A stretch of 64,000 nucleotides of DNA from Streptomyces sp. SW4 (GCA_003248315.1 QKWM01000004.1:2539001-2603000); one strand, 5' to 3'; shown: positions 17,506 to 27,722, counted from the stretch's first letter. Notes: a model not told the origin generated them from the letters alone. Program-made: numbers and translations.

Positions 17506-19582
17506 CTACGCCGTCAGCTGGGGCGGCAGTTCGGTGCCGTGGGTGACGATCAGGCCGAGACCGCGCGGGTCAGGCAGACGTACAGCCGCCGCAGCCCGGT
17601 GCGTTCGTCGGGCTCGCCGTCGACGATCGCACGGGGCTCGTCCAGGACCACGTAGTCGTACTCCAGGCCCTTGGCCAGCGACGCCGGGACCAGCGTGAGC
17701 CGGGTGGCCCGCGTCGTCTCCTCGCCCGGCCCGAGATGGTCGAGGCCGGCCGCCGTGAGGGCGTCCGCCAGGACGGGGACGCGGGCGTCGGCGGCGATCA
17801 GACCGACCGAGCCCTCGTTGCGCAGCAGCTCCCGGCAGGCCGCCACGACCTCGGCGGCCTCGGCACCGGCCCCGGTCCGGCGGACCTCGAAGAAGCCGGG
17901 GTTCTCCCGGATGGACGCCACCGGCGTCAGGCCCGGCGCGATGTGCGGCAGCAGCCGGGACGCGTAGGCGATGACGTCCGTCGGGACGCGGAACCCGGCC
18001 GTCAGCTCCTCGATCACGGCCGAGTCCTTGCCGAGATGGCCGAGGGCCTCCTCCCAGCTCCGCGTCGCCCAGGGCGTGGTCCCCTGCGCCAGGTCGCCGA
18101 GGACCGTGGCGCTGCCGGTGGTGCAGCGCCGGCCCACCGCCCGGTACTGCATCGGCGACAGGTCCTGCGCCTCGTCCAGGACGACGTGACCGAGCGAGGG
18201 GGTGCGCTCGATCAGGTCGGCCGCCTCGTCGATCAGCACCGCGTCGGCCGGCGACCACCTGGCGGACTTCACCGACCGGGCCGGCCTGGCCCACAGGATC
18301 GTCTTCTGCTCGTCCTCGGAGAGGATCCCGCCGGCGTGCTCGGCGAGGAAGCCGGCGTCGGACAGCAGCCGCAGCACCAGCTTCGCCGGGTCGACGGCCG
18401 GCCAGACGGCCTTCACCGCCGCCTTGACCGCCGCGTTGCGGGCGACCGCGTTCTGCACCCGGTCGTCCGGCGCCTCGCCGGCCCGCTCCATCTGCACCAG
18501 CACCGCGTGCGCGATGCGCTGCGGCAGGGCCTCGCGGGCGGCGCCGTAGCGGATGTCGCGGGCGAGCAGCTCGCGCACGATCTCCTCCAGCTCGTACGCC
18601 GCCACCCGCCAGCGGCGCGAGCCGCGCACCACGACGACCGGCTCCGTCGGCATGGTGACGTGGGAGTACAGGGCCCGCCGCAGCACCTCGGCCATCCGCG
18701 CGTCGCCCTTGACCACCGCCGCCGCCGCGTCGTCCGCGCCGCACACCTCGACGTGCGCGACCAGGTCGTCCACCGTCGCCTGCCGGACCGTCAGCTCGCC
18801 GAGGGCGGGCAGCACCTGCTCGATGTAGTGCAGGAACGACCTGTTCGGGCCGATCACCAGCGTGCCGGTGCGGGCGAGGCGCTCGCGGTGGGCGTACAGC
18901 AGGTAGGCGACCCGGTGCAGGCCGACGGCGGTCTTCCCGGTGCCGGGTCCGCCCTGCACGCAGACGGTGCCGCCGAGCCCGGCGCGCACGATCTCGTCCT
19001 GCTCGGGCTGGATGGTCGCCACGATGTCGCGCATCGGCCCGACGCGGGGCCGCTCGATCTCCCGCTGGAGCAGCTTGCTCGTGGCCGCCGCCTCGCCCGG
19101 GTCGGACAGGTGCTCGTCCTCGTACGCGGTGAGGTCGCCGCCGGTGTAGCCGAAGCGGCGGCGCAGCGCGATGTCCATCGGGTCCTTCTTGGACGCCCGG
19201 TAGAACGGCTGCGAGACCGGCGCCCGCCAGTCGATCACCATGGGGTCGCCGTCGGTGTCGTGGACGTGCCGGCGCCCGATGTAGAAGCGCTCCCCGCCGG
19301 CTCCCTCGGCCTGCTCGGCGCCGGGGGCGTGCAGGTAGTCGAGCCGGCCGAAGAAGAGCGGGGTGTCGCTGAGGTCCGCGAGCGCCTCGATGCGCTGCTC
19401 GATCTGGCTCTCCAGGACCGCGGCGTTGACCCAGTTCGCGGTGACGTCGGTGATGTCGAGGGCCTCGACGTCCTCCCGCATGGCCCGCAGCGCGGAACGG
19501 GACGCGGCGAGGTGGGCGCGCTCCCGGTCGAGGGGGCCGTCGTGCGGGTGTCGCGGGGGTCGTCGTGGACGGGCGTGGACAA
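17506..19582 (-). CDS. helR: HelD/HelR-type UvrD-like ATPase acting on RNA polymerase (two frame breaks)
   Basis: A superfamily 1 helicase-like protein with Walker A GGPGTGKTAVGLHR, LDEAQDLSPMQYR (Walker B) and SLAKGLEYDYVVLDEP (motif V region). The N-terminal part ending in FFGRLDYLH and FYIGRRHV...VIDWRAPVSQPFY is the signature of actinobacterial HelD/HelR, which remove RNA polymerase from stalled complexes and, for HelR, from rifamycin. TTG 19582 follows GGAGG by 7 bases and begins LSTPVHDD. Breaks lie near 19534 (G run) and near 17555; repaired length 692 residues. I looked for the inverted-repeat rifamycin-associated element upstream and did not find it. Confidence 0.85.
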
Positions 19583-19971
19583 GGCGGTGCCTCCGGGGAA
19601 GACCTGCTGCGTGACGGGGCGCTGCGTGCGCGTGACGGCCGGCCGGTTTCCGTCCGGGCGGCGGCTCTCCGAGAGGGAGGCGGGCAAGAGCGGAGATTGT
19701 AGGAGGGGGCACCCGGCCACCGCCAACGATTTTCCCCGCGCCGCCCCGGCCCGCCCTGGCCTCCGGCCTCACCCACCGGCACCCCCGGCCCTGGCCCGCC
19801 CGTCGACGCCCCCGGCCCGCGCGAACCCGTCGGCACCCCGGCCCGCGACCCCTAGGGGGCGTCCCCTCCCGGGTGAGGGCCGGGCATCGGCCCACAGGTG
19901 TACGCCGGCGGCGCGCGAGGTGGGTCCGCAGACCGACGCGGGAAGCCCGGCCGCGGTCGCACCATGGAGAC
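19583..19971. other. 389-base gene-free stretch between helR and a small gene
   Basis: Divergent promoter region. On the minus strand a perfect -10 hexamer TACAAT (19701-19696) is preceded by TTGGCG (19726-19721) with a 19-base spacer, about 115 bases before helR. The remainder, 19735-19900, is almost pure G/C with proline-rich chance reading frames and no feature I could support. Confidence 0.45.
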
Positions 19972-20156
19972 ATGAGCGCAGCAACCATCTCCCCGCACCG
20001 GCGCCGGGCCGCCCGTCCGGCGCCACGCCCGTGGCCGGCAGCCACCGGCACCGGATCGGTGACGCCCTGCGCGCCGTCAAGGTGTTCGCGGGCGCCGCCT
20101 TCGACGTGATCATCCTCGGCGAGTACGGCGAGGAGGCGGGCGTCCGCCGCCGCTGA
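19972..20156 (+). CDS. Small unknown protein (61 residues after repair)
   Basis: It begins MSAATISPHRRRAARP at ATG 19972 and, after one restored base near 20018, continues GATPVAGSHRHRIGDALRAVKVFAGAAFDVIILGEYGEEAGVRRR. The basic first half and short hydrophobic segment (FAGAAFDVIIL) followed by a charged tail recall other tiny Streptomyces proteins; function unknown. A frame-based search would miss it because both segments are short. It lies between divergent helR and the convergent XPB-type helicase. Confidence 0.55.
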
Positions 20157-20249
20157 CCGGCGGTTTCTCCCTCCGCCCGCCTCCTCGCACCCGACCGGTC
20201 CCGGCTCGTGCCCGAGCGGGCCCACCCGCCCGGGAGGTCTCAGCCCGTC

Positions 20250-21889
20250 TCAGCCCGCCAGGATCTCGTCCGCGTCCACGATCCGGTACGCGTAGCCCTG
20301 CTCCGCCAGGAACCGCTGCCGGTGGGCGGCGAAGTCCTGGTCGATGGTGTCGCGGGCGACGACGGAGTAGAAGTGCGCCTGGTGGCCGTCGGACTTGGGC
20401 CGCAGCACCCGGCCGAGCCGCTGCGCCTCCTCCTGCCGGGAGCCGAAGGTCCCCGACACCTGGATGGCGACCGTCGCCTCCGGCAGGTCGATGGAGAAGT
20501 TCGCGACCTTCGACACCACCAGCACGCTGATCTCGCCCTGGCGGAACGACTCGAAGAGCTTCTCCCGCTGGGCGTTGGACGTCTCGCCCTTGATCACCGG
20601 TGCGCCGAGGTGCTCGCCCAGTTCGTCGAGCTGGTCGATGTACTGCCCGATGACGAGGATCTGCTGCCGGCGAACCGGCGCACGATCGCCTCCGTCACCT
20701 TCCGCTTGGTCGCGGTGGTCGCGCAGAACCGGTACTTCTCCTCCGCCTCGGCGGTCGCGTACGCGAGCCGCTCGGAGTCGGTGAGGTTGACCCGGACCTC
20801 GACGCAGTCGGCGGGCGCGATGTAGCCCTGCGCCTCGATCTCCTTCCACGGGGCGTCGAAGCGCTTGGGTCCGATGAGGGAGAAGACGTCCGACTCGCGG
20901 CCGTCCTCCCGCACCAGCGTCGCGGTGAGGCCGAGCCGCCGCCGGGCCTGGAGGTCGGCGGTGAACTTGAAGACGGGCGCGGGCAGCAGGTGCACCTCGT
21001 CGTAGACGATCAGACCCCAGTCGCGGGAGTCGAACAGCTCCAGGTGCGGGTAGACGCCCTTCCGCTTCGTCGTCAGCACCTGGTACGTGGCGATGGTGAC
21101 CGGGCGGATCTCCTTCTTCGTCCCGCTGTACTCGCCGATCTCGTCCTCGGTCAGCGAGGTCCGCTTCACCAGCTCGTGCTTCCACTGCCGGGCGGAGACG
21201 GTGTTGGTGACCAGGATCAGCGTGGTCGACTTCGCCTGCGCCATCGACCCGGCGCCGACCAGCGTCTTGCCCGCGCCGCACGGCAGCACGACGACGCCGG
21301 AACCGCCGTGCCAGAAGTTCTCCACCGCCTGCTTCTGGTACGGGCGCAGCGCCCACCCGTCCTCGCGCAGCTCGATCGGGTGCGCCTCGCCGTCGACGTA
21401 CCCGGCGAGGTCCTCGGCCGGCCAGCCCAGCTTCAGCAGCGTCTGCTTGATCTGCCCGCGCTCGGAGGGGTGCACGGCCACGGTGTCGGCGTCGATGCGG
21501 GCGCCGACCAGCGGCGCGATCCGCTTGGACTTCAGCACCTCCTCCAGCACCGGCCGGTCGGTGGTGGTCAGCACCAGGCCGTGCGCCGGGTGCTTGGTGA
21601 GGGTCAGCCGCCCGTAGCGGTCCATCGTCTCGGCGACGTCGACGAGCAGGGCGTGCGGCACGGGGTAGCGGCTGTACTGCACCAGCGCGTCCACGACCTG
21701 CTCGGCGTCGTGCCCGGCCGCCCGCGCGTTCCACAGCCCGAGCGGCGTCACCCGGTAGGTGTGGATGTGCTCCGGCGCCCGCTCCAGCTCGGCGAAGGGC
21801 GCGATGGCCCTGCGGCACTCGTCGGCCAGCTCGTGGTCGACTTCCAGGAGCAGTGTCTTGTCGGACTGGACGATCAGCGGACCATTCAC
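20250..21889 (-). CDS. XPB-type DNA repair helicase (one frame break)
   Basis: A superfamily 2 helicase: Walker A PCGAGKTLVG with GAGKT at residues 205-209, DEVH at 297-300, and QRLGRVLRPK (motif VI) near 500; the N-terminal portion carries the damage-recognition-like region of bacterial XPB. The start is GTG 21889 (VNGPLIVQSDKTLLLEVDH). The frame breaks near 20675, where one G/C base is missing before QQILVIGQYIDQL; restoring it gives 546 residues, the normal bacterial XPB size. Role: ATP-driven 3'-5' unwinding in repair, probably with a nuclease partner; no such partner is adjacent. Confidence 0.93.
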
Positions 21890-21961
21890 GGGCGGCACCC
21901 CTTCGCGCGTACGGCCGGACGGCTCGGCCAAACGTCCAGTTTGCCTGATCCTCGGGGCGGG

Positions 21962-22174
21962 CTAGGGGAGAGTGAGGTTGTTCACGAGGGGGCCTTCCAC
22001 GGAGACGCCCTCGGTGACCAGGCGCTCGACGCCGGCGGACGGCAGCGGCAGCGGGGCGGCGGACGCCTCGGGGACGAGGGCCCCGAACAGCGCCGCGCCC
22101 GTGATCACGGCGGCGACGGAGAGGGCGAGGGCGGAACGGGCGGAGGAAGGCGCTTCAAAGGAGCGGGGACGCAT
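21962..22174 (-). CDS. Small secreted protein (70 residues)
   Basis: ATG 22174 opens a 70-residue reading frame with a clear Sec signal: basic start MRPRSFEAPSSARS, hydrophobic ALALSVAAVITGAALFGAL and an ASA-A cleavage site near residue 40. The predicted mature peptide is only about 30 residues, hydrophobic and acidic (PLPLPSAGVERLVTEG...NNLTLP). I do not recognise it. GGAGC lies upstream. It sits 109 bases after another tiny secreted-peptide gene on the same strand, separated by a strong hairpin. Confidence 0.6.
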   Translation of the reverse strand: MRPRSFEAPSSARSALALSVAAVITGAALFGALVPEASAAPLPLPSAGVERLVTEGVSVEGPLVNNLTLP

Positions 22175-22234
22175 GGCGGCTACCGGCCTTTCGCTGAGCG
22201 GTCGCGTACGGGGAGGCGGTGAGGGTCGGGGAGG

Positions 22235-22264
22235 GGGCCGGCCCCGCCGCAGCGGGGCCGGCCC
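22235..22264 (-). terminator. Strong hairpin between the two small secreted-peptide genes
   Basis: GGGCCGGCCCCG (22235-22246) pairs perfectly with CGGGGCCGGCCC (22253-22264) around CCGCAG. It lies 20 bases after the stop of the 38-residue gene, so the downstream 70-residue gene probably has its own promoter or is expressed by read-through. Confidence 0.75.
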
Positions 22265-22283
22265 GGACACGGGGGCGGCGGGG

Positions 22284-22400
22284 TCAGAAGGTCGCGCCTC
22301 CGGTGAGGTCGATGCCGATCGCCGCGGCCTCGGCGGCGAACGCCCCGAGCAGCGCGACGGTGGAGGTCAGGACGGTGGCGGCACGACGGATGGATCGCAT
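22284..22400 (-). CDS. Tiny secreted peptide (38 residues)
   Basis: ATG 22400 is preceded by GAAAGGAAG at Shine-Dalgarno distance. The product begins MRSIRRAATVLTSTVALLGAF, a compact Sec-type signal, then AAEAAA-IGIDLTGGATF; cleavage after AEA or AAA would leave a peptide of roughly 8-12 residues. The composition and strong ribosome site argue for a real gene. No family was recognised; a signalling, surface or antimicrobial peptide are all possible. Below normal gene-calling size. Confidence 0.55.
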   Translation of the reverse strand: MRSIRRAATVLTSTVALLGAFAAEAAAIGIDLTGGATF

Positions 22401-22528
22401 CGGAAGCTTCCTTTCGCTTCGGCGGTAGGACACCCGGTGGCTGCCCGGCCGCCGACGGCCCGATGCGGAAGATGAAGGAACATGAGAAAAGCTCGCTCCG
22501 GGGTGGGAAAACCCCGGTGCGGCGTGCA

Positions 22529-22544
22529 TGAACGCGCGCGTTCA
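22529..22544. promoter_or_regulatory. Perfect 16-bp palindrome upstream of the tiny secreted peptide gene
   Basis: TGAACGCG-CGCGTTCA is a perfect palindrome about 130 bases before ATG 22400. A separate small hairpin CCGGGGT-GGGAAA-ACCCCGG lies at 22498-22517. Both are in the 313-base gene-free stretch 22401-22713. A transcription factor site is a reasonable guess; no regulator gene is adjacent. Confidence 0.45.
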
Positions 22545-22625
22545 CCCGAACGTGGGCAAGAAGGCGGAGGCCGCCGCCCGGGTGCGTAAAGCCGGGGGTC
22601 ACCATGCCGGCCCCGGGCGGCCGGC

Positions 22626-22680
22626 GGGGTGCGGGCCGCCCGGGGTGCGGGCCGTCCGGGGTGCGGGCCGTCCGGGGTGC
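22626..22680. repeat. 16-bp tandem repeat, about 3.4 copies
   Basis: GGGGTGCGGGCCGTCC and a one-base variant repeat at 22626, 22642 and 22658, with a decayed fourth copy from 22674. It lies just after the stop of the helicase-associated gene. A slippage-prone minisatellite. Confidence 0.85.
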
Positions 22681-22713
22681 CGGAGGGCCGGGGGCCGGGG
22701 TGCCGGGGCCGGG

Positions 22714-25376
22714 TCAGCCCGGCTCGTCGGCGAGCTCCGCGACCCCCGTGATCCGGTGCAGCGGATAGGTGCGCACCTCGTCGGCCGTGTGGTCGAACGC
22801 GGTGACGAACCCGCCCTCCACCCGGATCGGGGCGATCACCCGCTGGCTGGCGGCACCGTCGGCGTTCACGTAGCCGATCCACAGCGCCTCGCCGGTCAGC
22901 ACCGCGGCCTGCATGGTGGCGAGGGTCTCCGCGGCGGACGTGCGCGGCAGCTCCCCGGCGTCCGCGGCGTCTCCGGCGTCCCCGGCGTCCGGGCGGGTTT
23001 GCGCGGCGCCGTGGCGGCCAGGTCGCCGGCCCGCACCGCGCGGATCGCCGCCGCCAGCAGCGTGTCGTCCGGCACGGGCGGGCCGTCCGGCACCGGCTCG
23101 GGCGGGGTGCGCGGCGGTGTGCGGCGGGCGTCGGCCCGGGTGATCAGCACATCGCCCTCGGCGGACTCCGCGGCCGGGGCGAACCCCATCGCCCGCAGCC
23201 CCTCCAGCAGCGCCGCCGGGTCCGCCTGCGCGGCGAGCACGGTCGGCGCCAGCCGGCGCAGCCCCAGGCCCGCGGACCGCTTGTCGGCCAGGATCTCGCC
23301 CAGCACGGCGTCGTCGTCGCACCGCACGTACGCCGAGGCGGCGCCCACCCGCAGGTGCCCGTGCCGGCGGGCCACGTCGTCGATCAGGTAGGCCAGCGGC
23401 TGCGGCACGGGCGTGCGGGAGTGCGCGGCGAGGAAGGCGTGCAGGTCGGCGGCGGTCCGGCCGGCGTCGAGGGCGCGGCGCACCGAGCCGGGCGTGAACC
23501 GGTAGACGGTCGCCCCGCCCTTGGACTCCACGTCCGCGAGCACGCCCAGCATCTCCGCGAGCGGACGCTCCAGCGGGCCCGGCGCCACCGCCGTCAGGTC
23601 GGCCTGGAGCAGCACGTGGTCCAGCGGCTCGGGCAGCAGCGGGGCCAGAAGCCGGGCCGCGGAGGCGGACGCGGCGGCCTGCTCGGCGGGGACAGCGGCG
23701 CGAGGGACGCGGGACGCGGTGGTGGTGCACCGGCAGCTTGTCCCCGGGCCCCTGCGGCTCCCCGCCGCGCCGGCCGGGCCCCTGCGGTTCCTCGCCGCGC
23801 CGGCCGGGCTCCTGCGGTCCCTCGCCCGGCCGGGCGGCCCAGCGCGGCTCCCCGCTCTCCCACCCGGCGGAGCCGTCGGGGGCCCCTTCCCGCCGACCGG
23901 GCCCCTCGGGTGCCCCGATCAGCGCCCGCCCCGGCGCCGACAGCGCGCCGCGCCCGGTCACGCCCAGCAGCTCCGCCTCCGACAGCGTCCAGCGGGCGAG
24001 CCGGACCCGCAGGTCGTCCTCCCGGCGCTGCGGGCGTTCCCAGCGCAGCCGGGCCAGCAGCGACTCGGCGTCCGGCGCGGCCCCACGGGCAGCTCCGCCA
24101 GCAGGGCCAGCACCCGGTGCCGTACCTCCGGCGCCGCCGAACGGTCCAGGCCCGGTCCCAGCGCCGACAGCGTCCGGTCCTTGGCGTCCCGCCCGCCGAC
24201 CAGACCCGGCGTGCGGGTGGCCGTCAGCCATGCCTCGGCCAGCCGTGCCCAGCGTTCGGCCGCGGGCAGCTCCCGCCACTCGTCGTAGGCCGGGGTCGCC
24301 GCGTAGCGCTCGTCGGCCTCGCCGTCGGAGGCCAGCAGCCCGGCGGCGTAGGCCAGCTCCACCCAGAACGCGGCGACCGGCTCCGGCACGTCCAGGGCGA
24401 CGGCCGTGCGCTTCAGGTCGCGCACGCTCAGCCCGCCGGCCCGCAGCACGGCCGGGCCGCCCTCGTCCCAGTCCTTCAGCAGCTCCTCGACGGTGGCCAG
24501 CGCCGCCAGGGCCTGGCCGGCCGCGGTGGCGTCCACCACCCGGGCGCCGTGCGCGGCGGCGGCCGTCACCGGCGGCGGAACCGGCTCGGGCGTGCGGTGG
24601 GCCCGTCCGGCCCGCAGGTGCAGGGCGACCTCACGGGCAGCACCACCGTGCCGGGCGCCGTCGGCAGCAGCAGCCCGCGGTCCAGCAGCAGGCGCAGCCG
24701 GGGCGCGGGATCGGCGGTGACCTGGCCGTAGGGCGGCCCCCAGACCAGGCGGTCGAGGGCCTCGCGGGAGTCCGCCGGGAGGCCGGCGAGCAGGGCCGCC
24801 ATCCGCTCGCGGTCGGTGAACAGGGCGGTGAGCGCGGCCACGGCGGACACGGAGTCGTGCGTGGAGGCCAGGCCGACGGCGCCGAGGATCTCCTGGATGC
24901 GGCCGGGGGACATCCCGGCGGTGGCCTCCTGGACGGTGGGCCCCAGGCCGGTCGGGGACGGGTGCTGCGGGGTGGGCGCGAGCAGCTCGCGGGCCGTGCG
25001 CACCAGGCGCAGCCGGTCGTCGCCGCCCCACACCAGGGCCTGGTCGCGCAGGGTGCCGAGGGCGCGGGCAGGGCGGCGGCGACGGCCGGGTCGCGTGCGT
25101 CGCCCGCCATGAGCCCGAGCAGCTCCTCGTACGACGCCGGGTCCGCGGCGACGGCCAGCGCCTCGGCGGTCTGCAGCGCGAACCGGTCCAGCCGCTCCAG
25201 GGCGCGCACCACGGAGGCCCGGGTGCCGGCGCGGGTGGCGAGCTGGGTGAGGTCCGTGGGACGGGCGTGATGAGGTCGGGGCGGCTGCGCAGGAGGACGG
25301 CCAGGGAAGCGTCGTCCCGGGCGCGGAGCGCCTCCGCCAGGGACCGGGGGGCCGCGGGCTTCTCCTCGGTGCTCAT
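22714..25376 (-). CDS. Helicase-associated (XPB/Ssl2 N-terminal-like) protein, many frame breaks
   Basis: Frame segments join into one 889-residue protein starting MSTEEKPAAPRSLAEALRARDD at ATG 25376. The C-terminal third (VLLQADLTAVAPGPLERPL, KGGATVYRFTPGSVRRALDAG, LAYLIDDVARRHGHLRVG) is the helicase-associated domain related to the XPB N-terminus; no Walker motifs are seen, so it is not itself a motor. Breaks lie near 25257, 25075, 24640, 24095, between 23760 and 23700 (two) and near 22990, seven in all. Residues corresponding to 23730-23900 hold a low-complexity run of EPQGPGRRG-like repeats. Its position near the XPB helicase suggests a shared repair role (inference). Confidence 0.8.
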
Positions 25377-25496
25377 CCGCCCCACGGTAGCGGGTGGGTA
25401 CGGCGGCGACGCCGCGCCTCGGTGCGCACGGCGGCCCGGGTCGGACGGTACCGTCGTCCGACGGGGCATCAACACCTCAACGCCCCGGAGGGGTTC

Positions 25497-26612
25497 GTGG
25501 GCATCGAGAGCGATCAGGTCGTCTACGAGTATCTGAGCCGGGTCGGCGACGTGGCGCAGCAGCGGCAGCTGCCGTCGGCCGCGCGCATGCGCCTGGTCGC
25601 GGAGCTGCGCCGGGAGATCGACAGACGCCGGGCGAAGGCGGTCGTCGACTCGCCCGCCGCCGTCCGCCGGATCCTGGACCGGCTCGGCAGCCCGGACGAG
25701 GTCGTCGAGGCGGCCGGCGACACCCGTGACGGGTCCGGTGCGCAGCCGGCGGCGTCCGCCGCCGTGCCGGTCCAGCGCGACGGGCGGACCCGGCCGGCGC
25801 CGCACAAGGAGCGCCGCAAGGGGCTGGGGCTGCGCCGGGCGGCCTCCCGCCCGCGCCCGTCCGGGTCACCGCCCGGCACCACGACCGGCCGCGACGCCCC
25901 GGACGGCCCCGGCACCCCGACGGGATCCGGCACCGCGCCCGGGTCCGGTGCCGGGACCGGGTCCGGTGCCGCCCGGTCCGACGGGGCGTCCCCGCCGCAC
26001 CTGGCCGCCGCGCACGAACTCGGCGACAGCGTCCGGCAGCCCGACTGGTGGCGGGCGGAGGGCAGCCCCCTCGGCGGAGGCGAGAGCGTGCCCGGGTTCG
26101 TCGGCGGCGTCGAGATCCCCGAACTCCTGAAGCCGCCGCCGGACACCCCGCCGGGCCCGGCCGGCGCCGGACCCGCCGAAACCCCGGCCGAGCCGGCCGC
26201 CGGGGCGGCGGGCGAGGCCGTCGAAGCCGCCGTCCCCGCCCGGCGCCGCCTGCCCCGGCTGTGGCCCGAGGGCGGCTGGAGCAACCCGGTGCTGGTGCTC
26301 GCCGCCGCCCTGCTGGTCGCCGGGGCGGTGCTCGGCAACCTGCTGCCGCTGGCCCTGGGCTGGCTGCTCACGTTCCTGTCCCGCCGGATCACCCCGGCCC
26401 AGGCCAAGTGGGCGGTGCTGGGACTGCCGGGGCTGGTCGCCGCGGGCGGGATCGTGTGGCTGTGGGGCCGCACCGACGGACGCTGGGGCGACCCGATCGC
26501 GGACGGCCAGATGGGCGCGGCGGTCGCCGCGACCTGGCCGTGGGTCCTGCGCGCCGCGGCCCTGGCCTCCGCCCTGTACCTCCTGTGGCGAGCCCGCCGC
26601 CCCGCCTCCTGA
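25497..26612 (+). CDS. Multi-pass membrane protein with HAAS-like N-terminus
   Basis: GTG 25497 follows GGAGGGG closely. The 371-residue protein has a helical N-terminal segment (VVYEYLSRVGDVAQQ...LVAELRREIDRRR...ILDRLGSPDEVVEAAG) resembling the HAAS/DUF1700-type signalling module. Then come a long disordered Gly/Pro/Thr-rich linker (about 90-230) and three or four membrane segments at the C-terminus (LVLAAALLVAGAVLGNLLPLALGWLLTFL and others). The function is unknown; such N-termini often pair with PadR regulators, but none is adjacent. The frame is intact. Confidence 0.75.
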   Translation: MGIESDQVVYEYLSRVGDVAQQRQLPSAARMRLVAELRREIDRRRAKAVVDSPAAVRRILDRLGSPDEVVEAAGDTRDGSGAQPAASAAVPVQRDGRTRPAPHKERRKGLGLRRAASRPRPSGSPPGTTTGRDAPDGPGTPTGSGTAPGSGAGTGSGAARSDGASPPHLAAAHELGDSVRQPDWWRAEGSPLGGGESVPGFVGGVEIPELLKPPPDTPPGPAGAGPAETPAEPAAGAAGEAVEAAVPARRRLPRLWPEGGWSNPVLVLAAALLVAGAVLGNLLPLALGWLLTFLSRRITPAQAKWAVLGLPGLVAAGGIVWLWGRTDGRWGDPIADGQMGAAVAATWPWVLRAAALASALYLLWRARRPAS

Positions 26613-26613
26613 T

Positions 26614-26645
26614 CCCGCCGCCCACGCGGGCGCGTGGGCGGCGGG
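26614..26645. terminator. Bidirectional terminator between convergent genes
   Basis: CCCGCCGCCCACGC (26614-26627) and GCGTGGGCGGCGGG (26632-26645) form a perfect 14-bp stem with a 4-base loop. It lies between the membrane protein stop (26612) and the siderophore-binding protein stop (26656). Confidence 0.9.
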
Positions 26646-26655
26646 TGGGCGCGGG

Positions 26656-27651
26656 TCAGGGCGCGAGCTTCGCCTCCAGCTCGTCGAGGATCTGGCCGGC
26701 GGCCGTGTAGCCGATGCCCATGAACCACAGGTCGTCGTTGACGTGGAAGGCACGGCCCGCCTTGACGGCCTTCATGTTCTTCCACAGGGCGCTGTCGAGG
26801 GTCTTGGACTCCCCGGACTTCGAGGAGTCGCCGAAGGACGTGTAGAAGACCGCGTCGGCGTCCGCCTTGTCGATCTGCTCGGGGCTGACCTCGTAGGCGA
26901 AGCCGTCCTCGGCCTTGTCGACGATGGCGGGCCGGCCGAGGCCGACGTCCTCGAGGACCGTGCCGATGTAGTTCTTGCGGCCGTAGAGGCGGATGTCGCC
27001 GCCCTCGACGAAGCGGGTGGCGCTGACCGTGATCTCGCCGGCCTTCTCCTTGCCGCCGAGCGCCTCGGTGACCTGCGCGGCGTGCTTCTCGTAGTCGGCG
27101 ACGACCTTGCGGGCCTCCTCCTTCTTGCCGAGCGCGTCGGCGTGCAGCAGGAAGTTCTCCTTCCAGGGGTGGCCGACGCCCTCGGCGAAGACGGTCGGGG
27201 CGATCTTCGACAGCTCGTCGTAGCGGTCGGCGTCGCGGACCTTGCTGCTGAGGATGAGGTCCGGCTCGAGCGCCGCGATCTTCTCCAGGCTGGGCGCGGC
27301 GATGTTGCCGACCTGCTCGATGCCCTCGGTCCGCTCCTCGGGCAGGTAGCTGAGGAAGCCGTCGGCCACACCGGCGTGGGTGGCGCCGACCGGCTTCACG
27401 CCGAGGGTGATCGCGGAGTCCAGCTCGGCGGTGTCGAGGACGACGACCCGCTTCGGCTCGTTCGGCACGCGCACGTCGCCCATGACGGTCTTGACGACGT
27501 GCGTGCCGCCGTCACCGGCGGCCTTGCCGGAGCCGGAGCCGGAATCGGTGCCGGAGCCGCAGGCGGCGAGGGCGAGCGAGCCGACGAGCGCGGCGGCGGT
27601 GGCGAGCGCCGTGCGGCGCGTCGGCCGGGAGGTGCCGGTCGTGCCGGTCAT
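26656..27651 (-). CDS. Iron-siderophore ABC transporter substrate-binding lipoprotein
   Basis: A 331-residue FecB/FepB-type binding protein. A twin-basic start (MTGTTGTSRPTRRTALATAA) leads to the lipobox LAAC near residue 30, after which a Gly/Ser linker and the periplasmic-binding fold follow (VVVLDTAELDSAITLGVKPVGA, PDLILSS, LWFMGIGYTAAGQILDELEA). It captures ferric siderophore outside the membrane and hands it to the permeases encoded upstream. ATG 27651 was chosen for the signal sequence. The frame is intact. It is the last gene of the iron operon. Confidence 0.93.
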   Translation of the reverse strand: MTGTTGTSRPTRRTALATAAALVGSLALAACGSGTDSGSGSGKAAGDGGTHVVKTVMGDVRVPNEPKRVVVLDTAELDSAITLGVKPVGATHAGVADGFLSYLPEERTEGIEQVGNIAAPSLEKIAALEPDLILSSKVRDADRYDELSKIAPTVFAEGVGHPWKENFLLHADALGKKEEARKVVADYEKHAAQVTEALGGKEKAGEITVSATRFVEGGDIRLYGRKNYIGTVLEDVGLGRPAIVDKAEDGFAYEVSPEQIDKADADAVFYTSFGDSSKSGESKTLDSALWKNMKAVKAGRAFHVNDDLWFMGIGYTAAGQILDELEAKLAP

Positions 27652-27722
27652 GAGGGTCTTCCTTTCTGTGCGCACGGCGCGCGGGCCGCCGGGGCGCCGT
27701 GCGGCACCCGGGGAGCGGCGGC

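Noticed and set aside
19583..19971. Rifamycin-associated element expected before helR
   Set aside because: I looked for the long inverted repeat with GGGGCTTGC-type arms and found none; only a TACAAT promoter is visible.
17736..20156. 806-codon plus-strand frame opposite helR
   Set aside because: Composition is the usual antisense shadow (GVRQDGDAG, HHRRRRVVRA); only its last 45 codons coincide with the real small gene at 19972.
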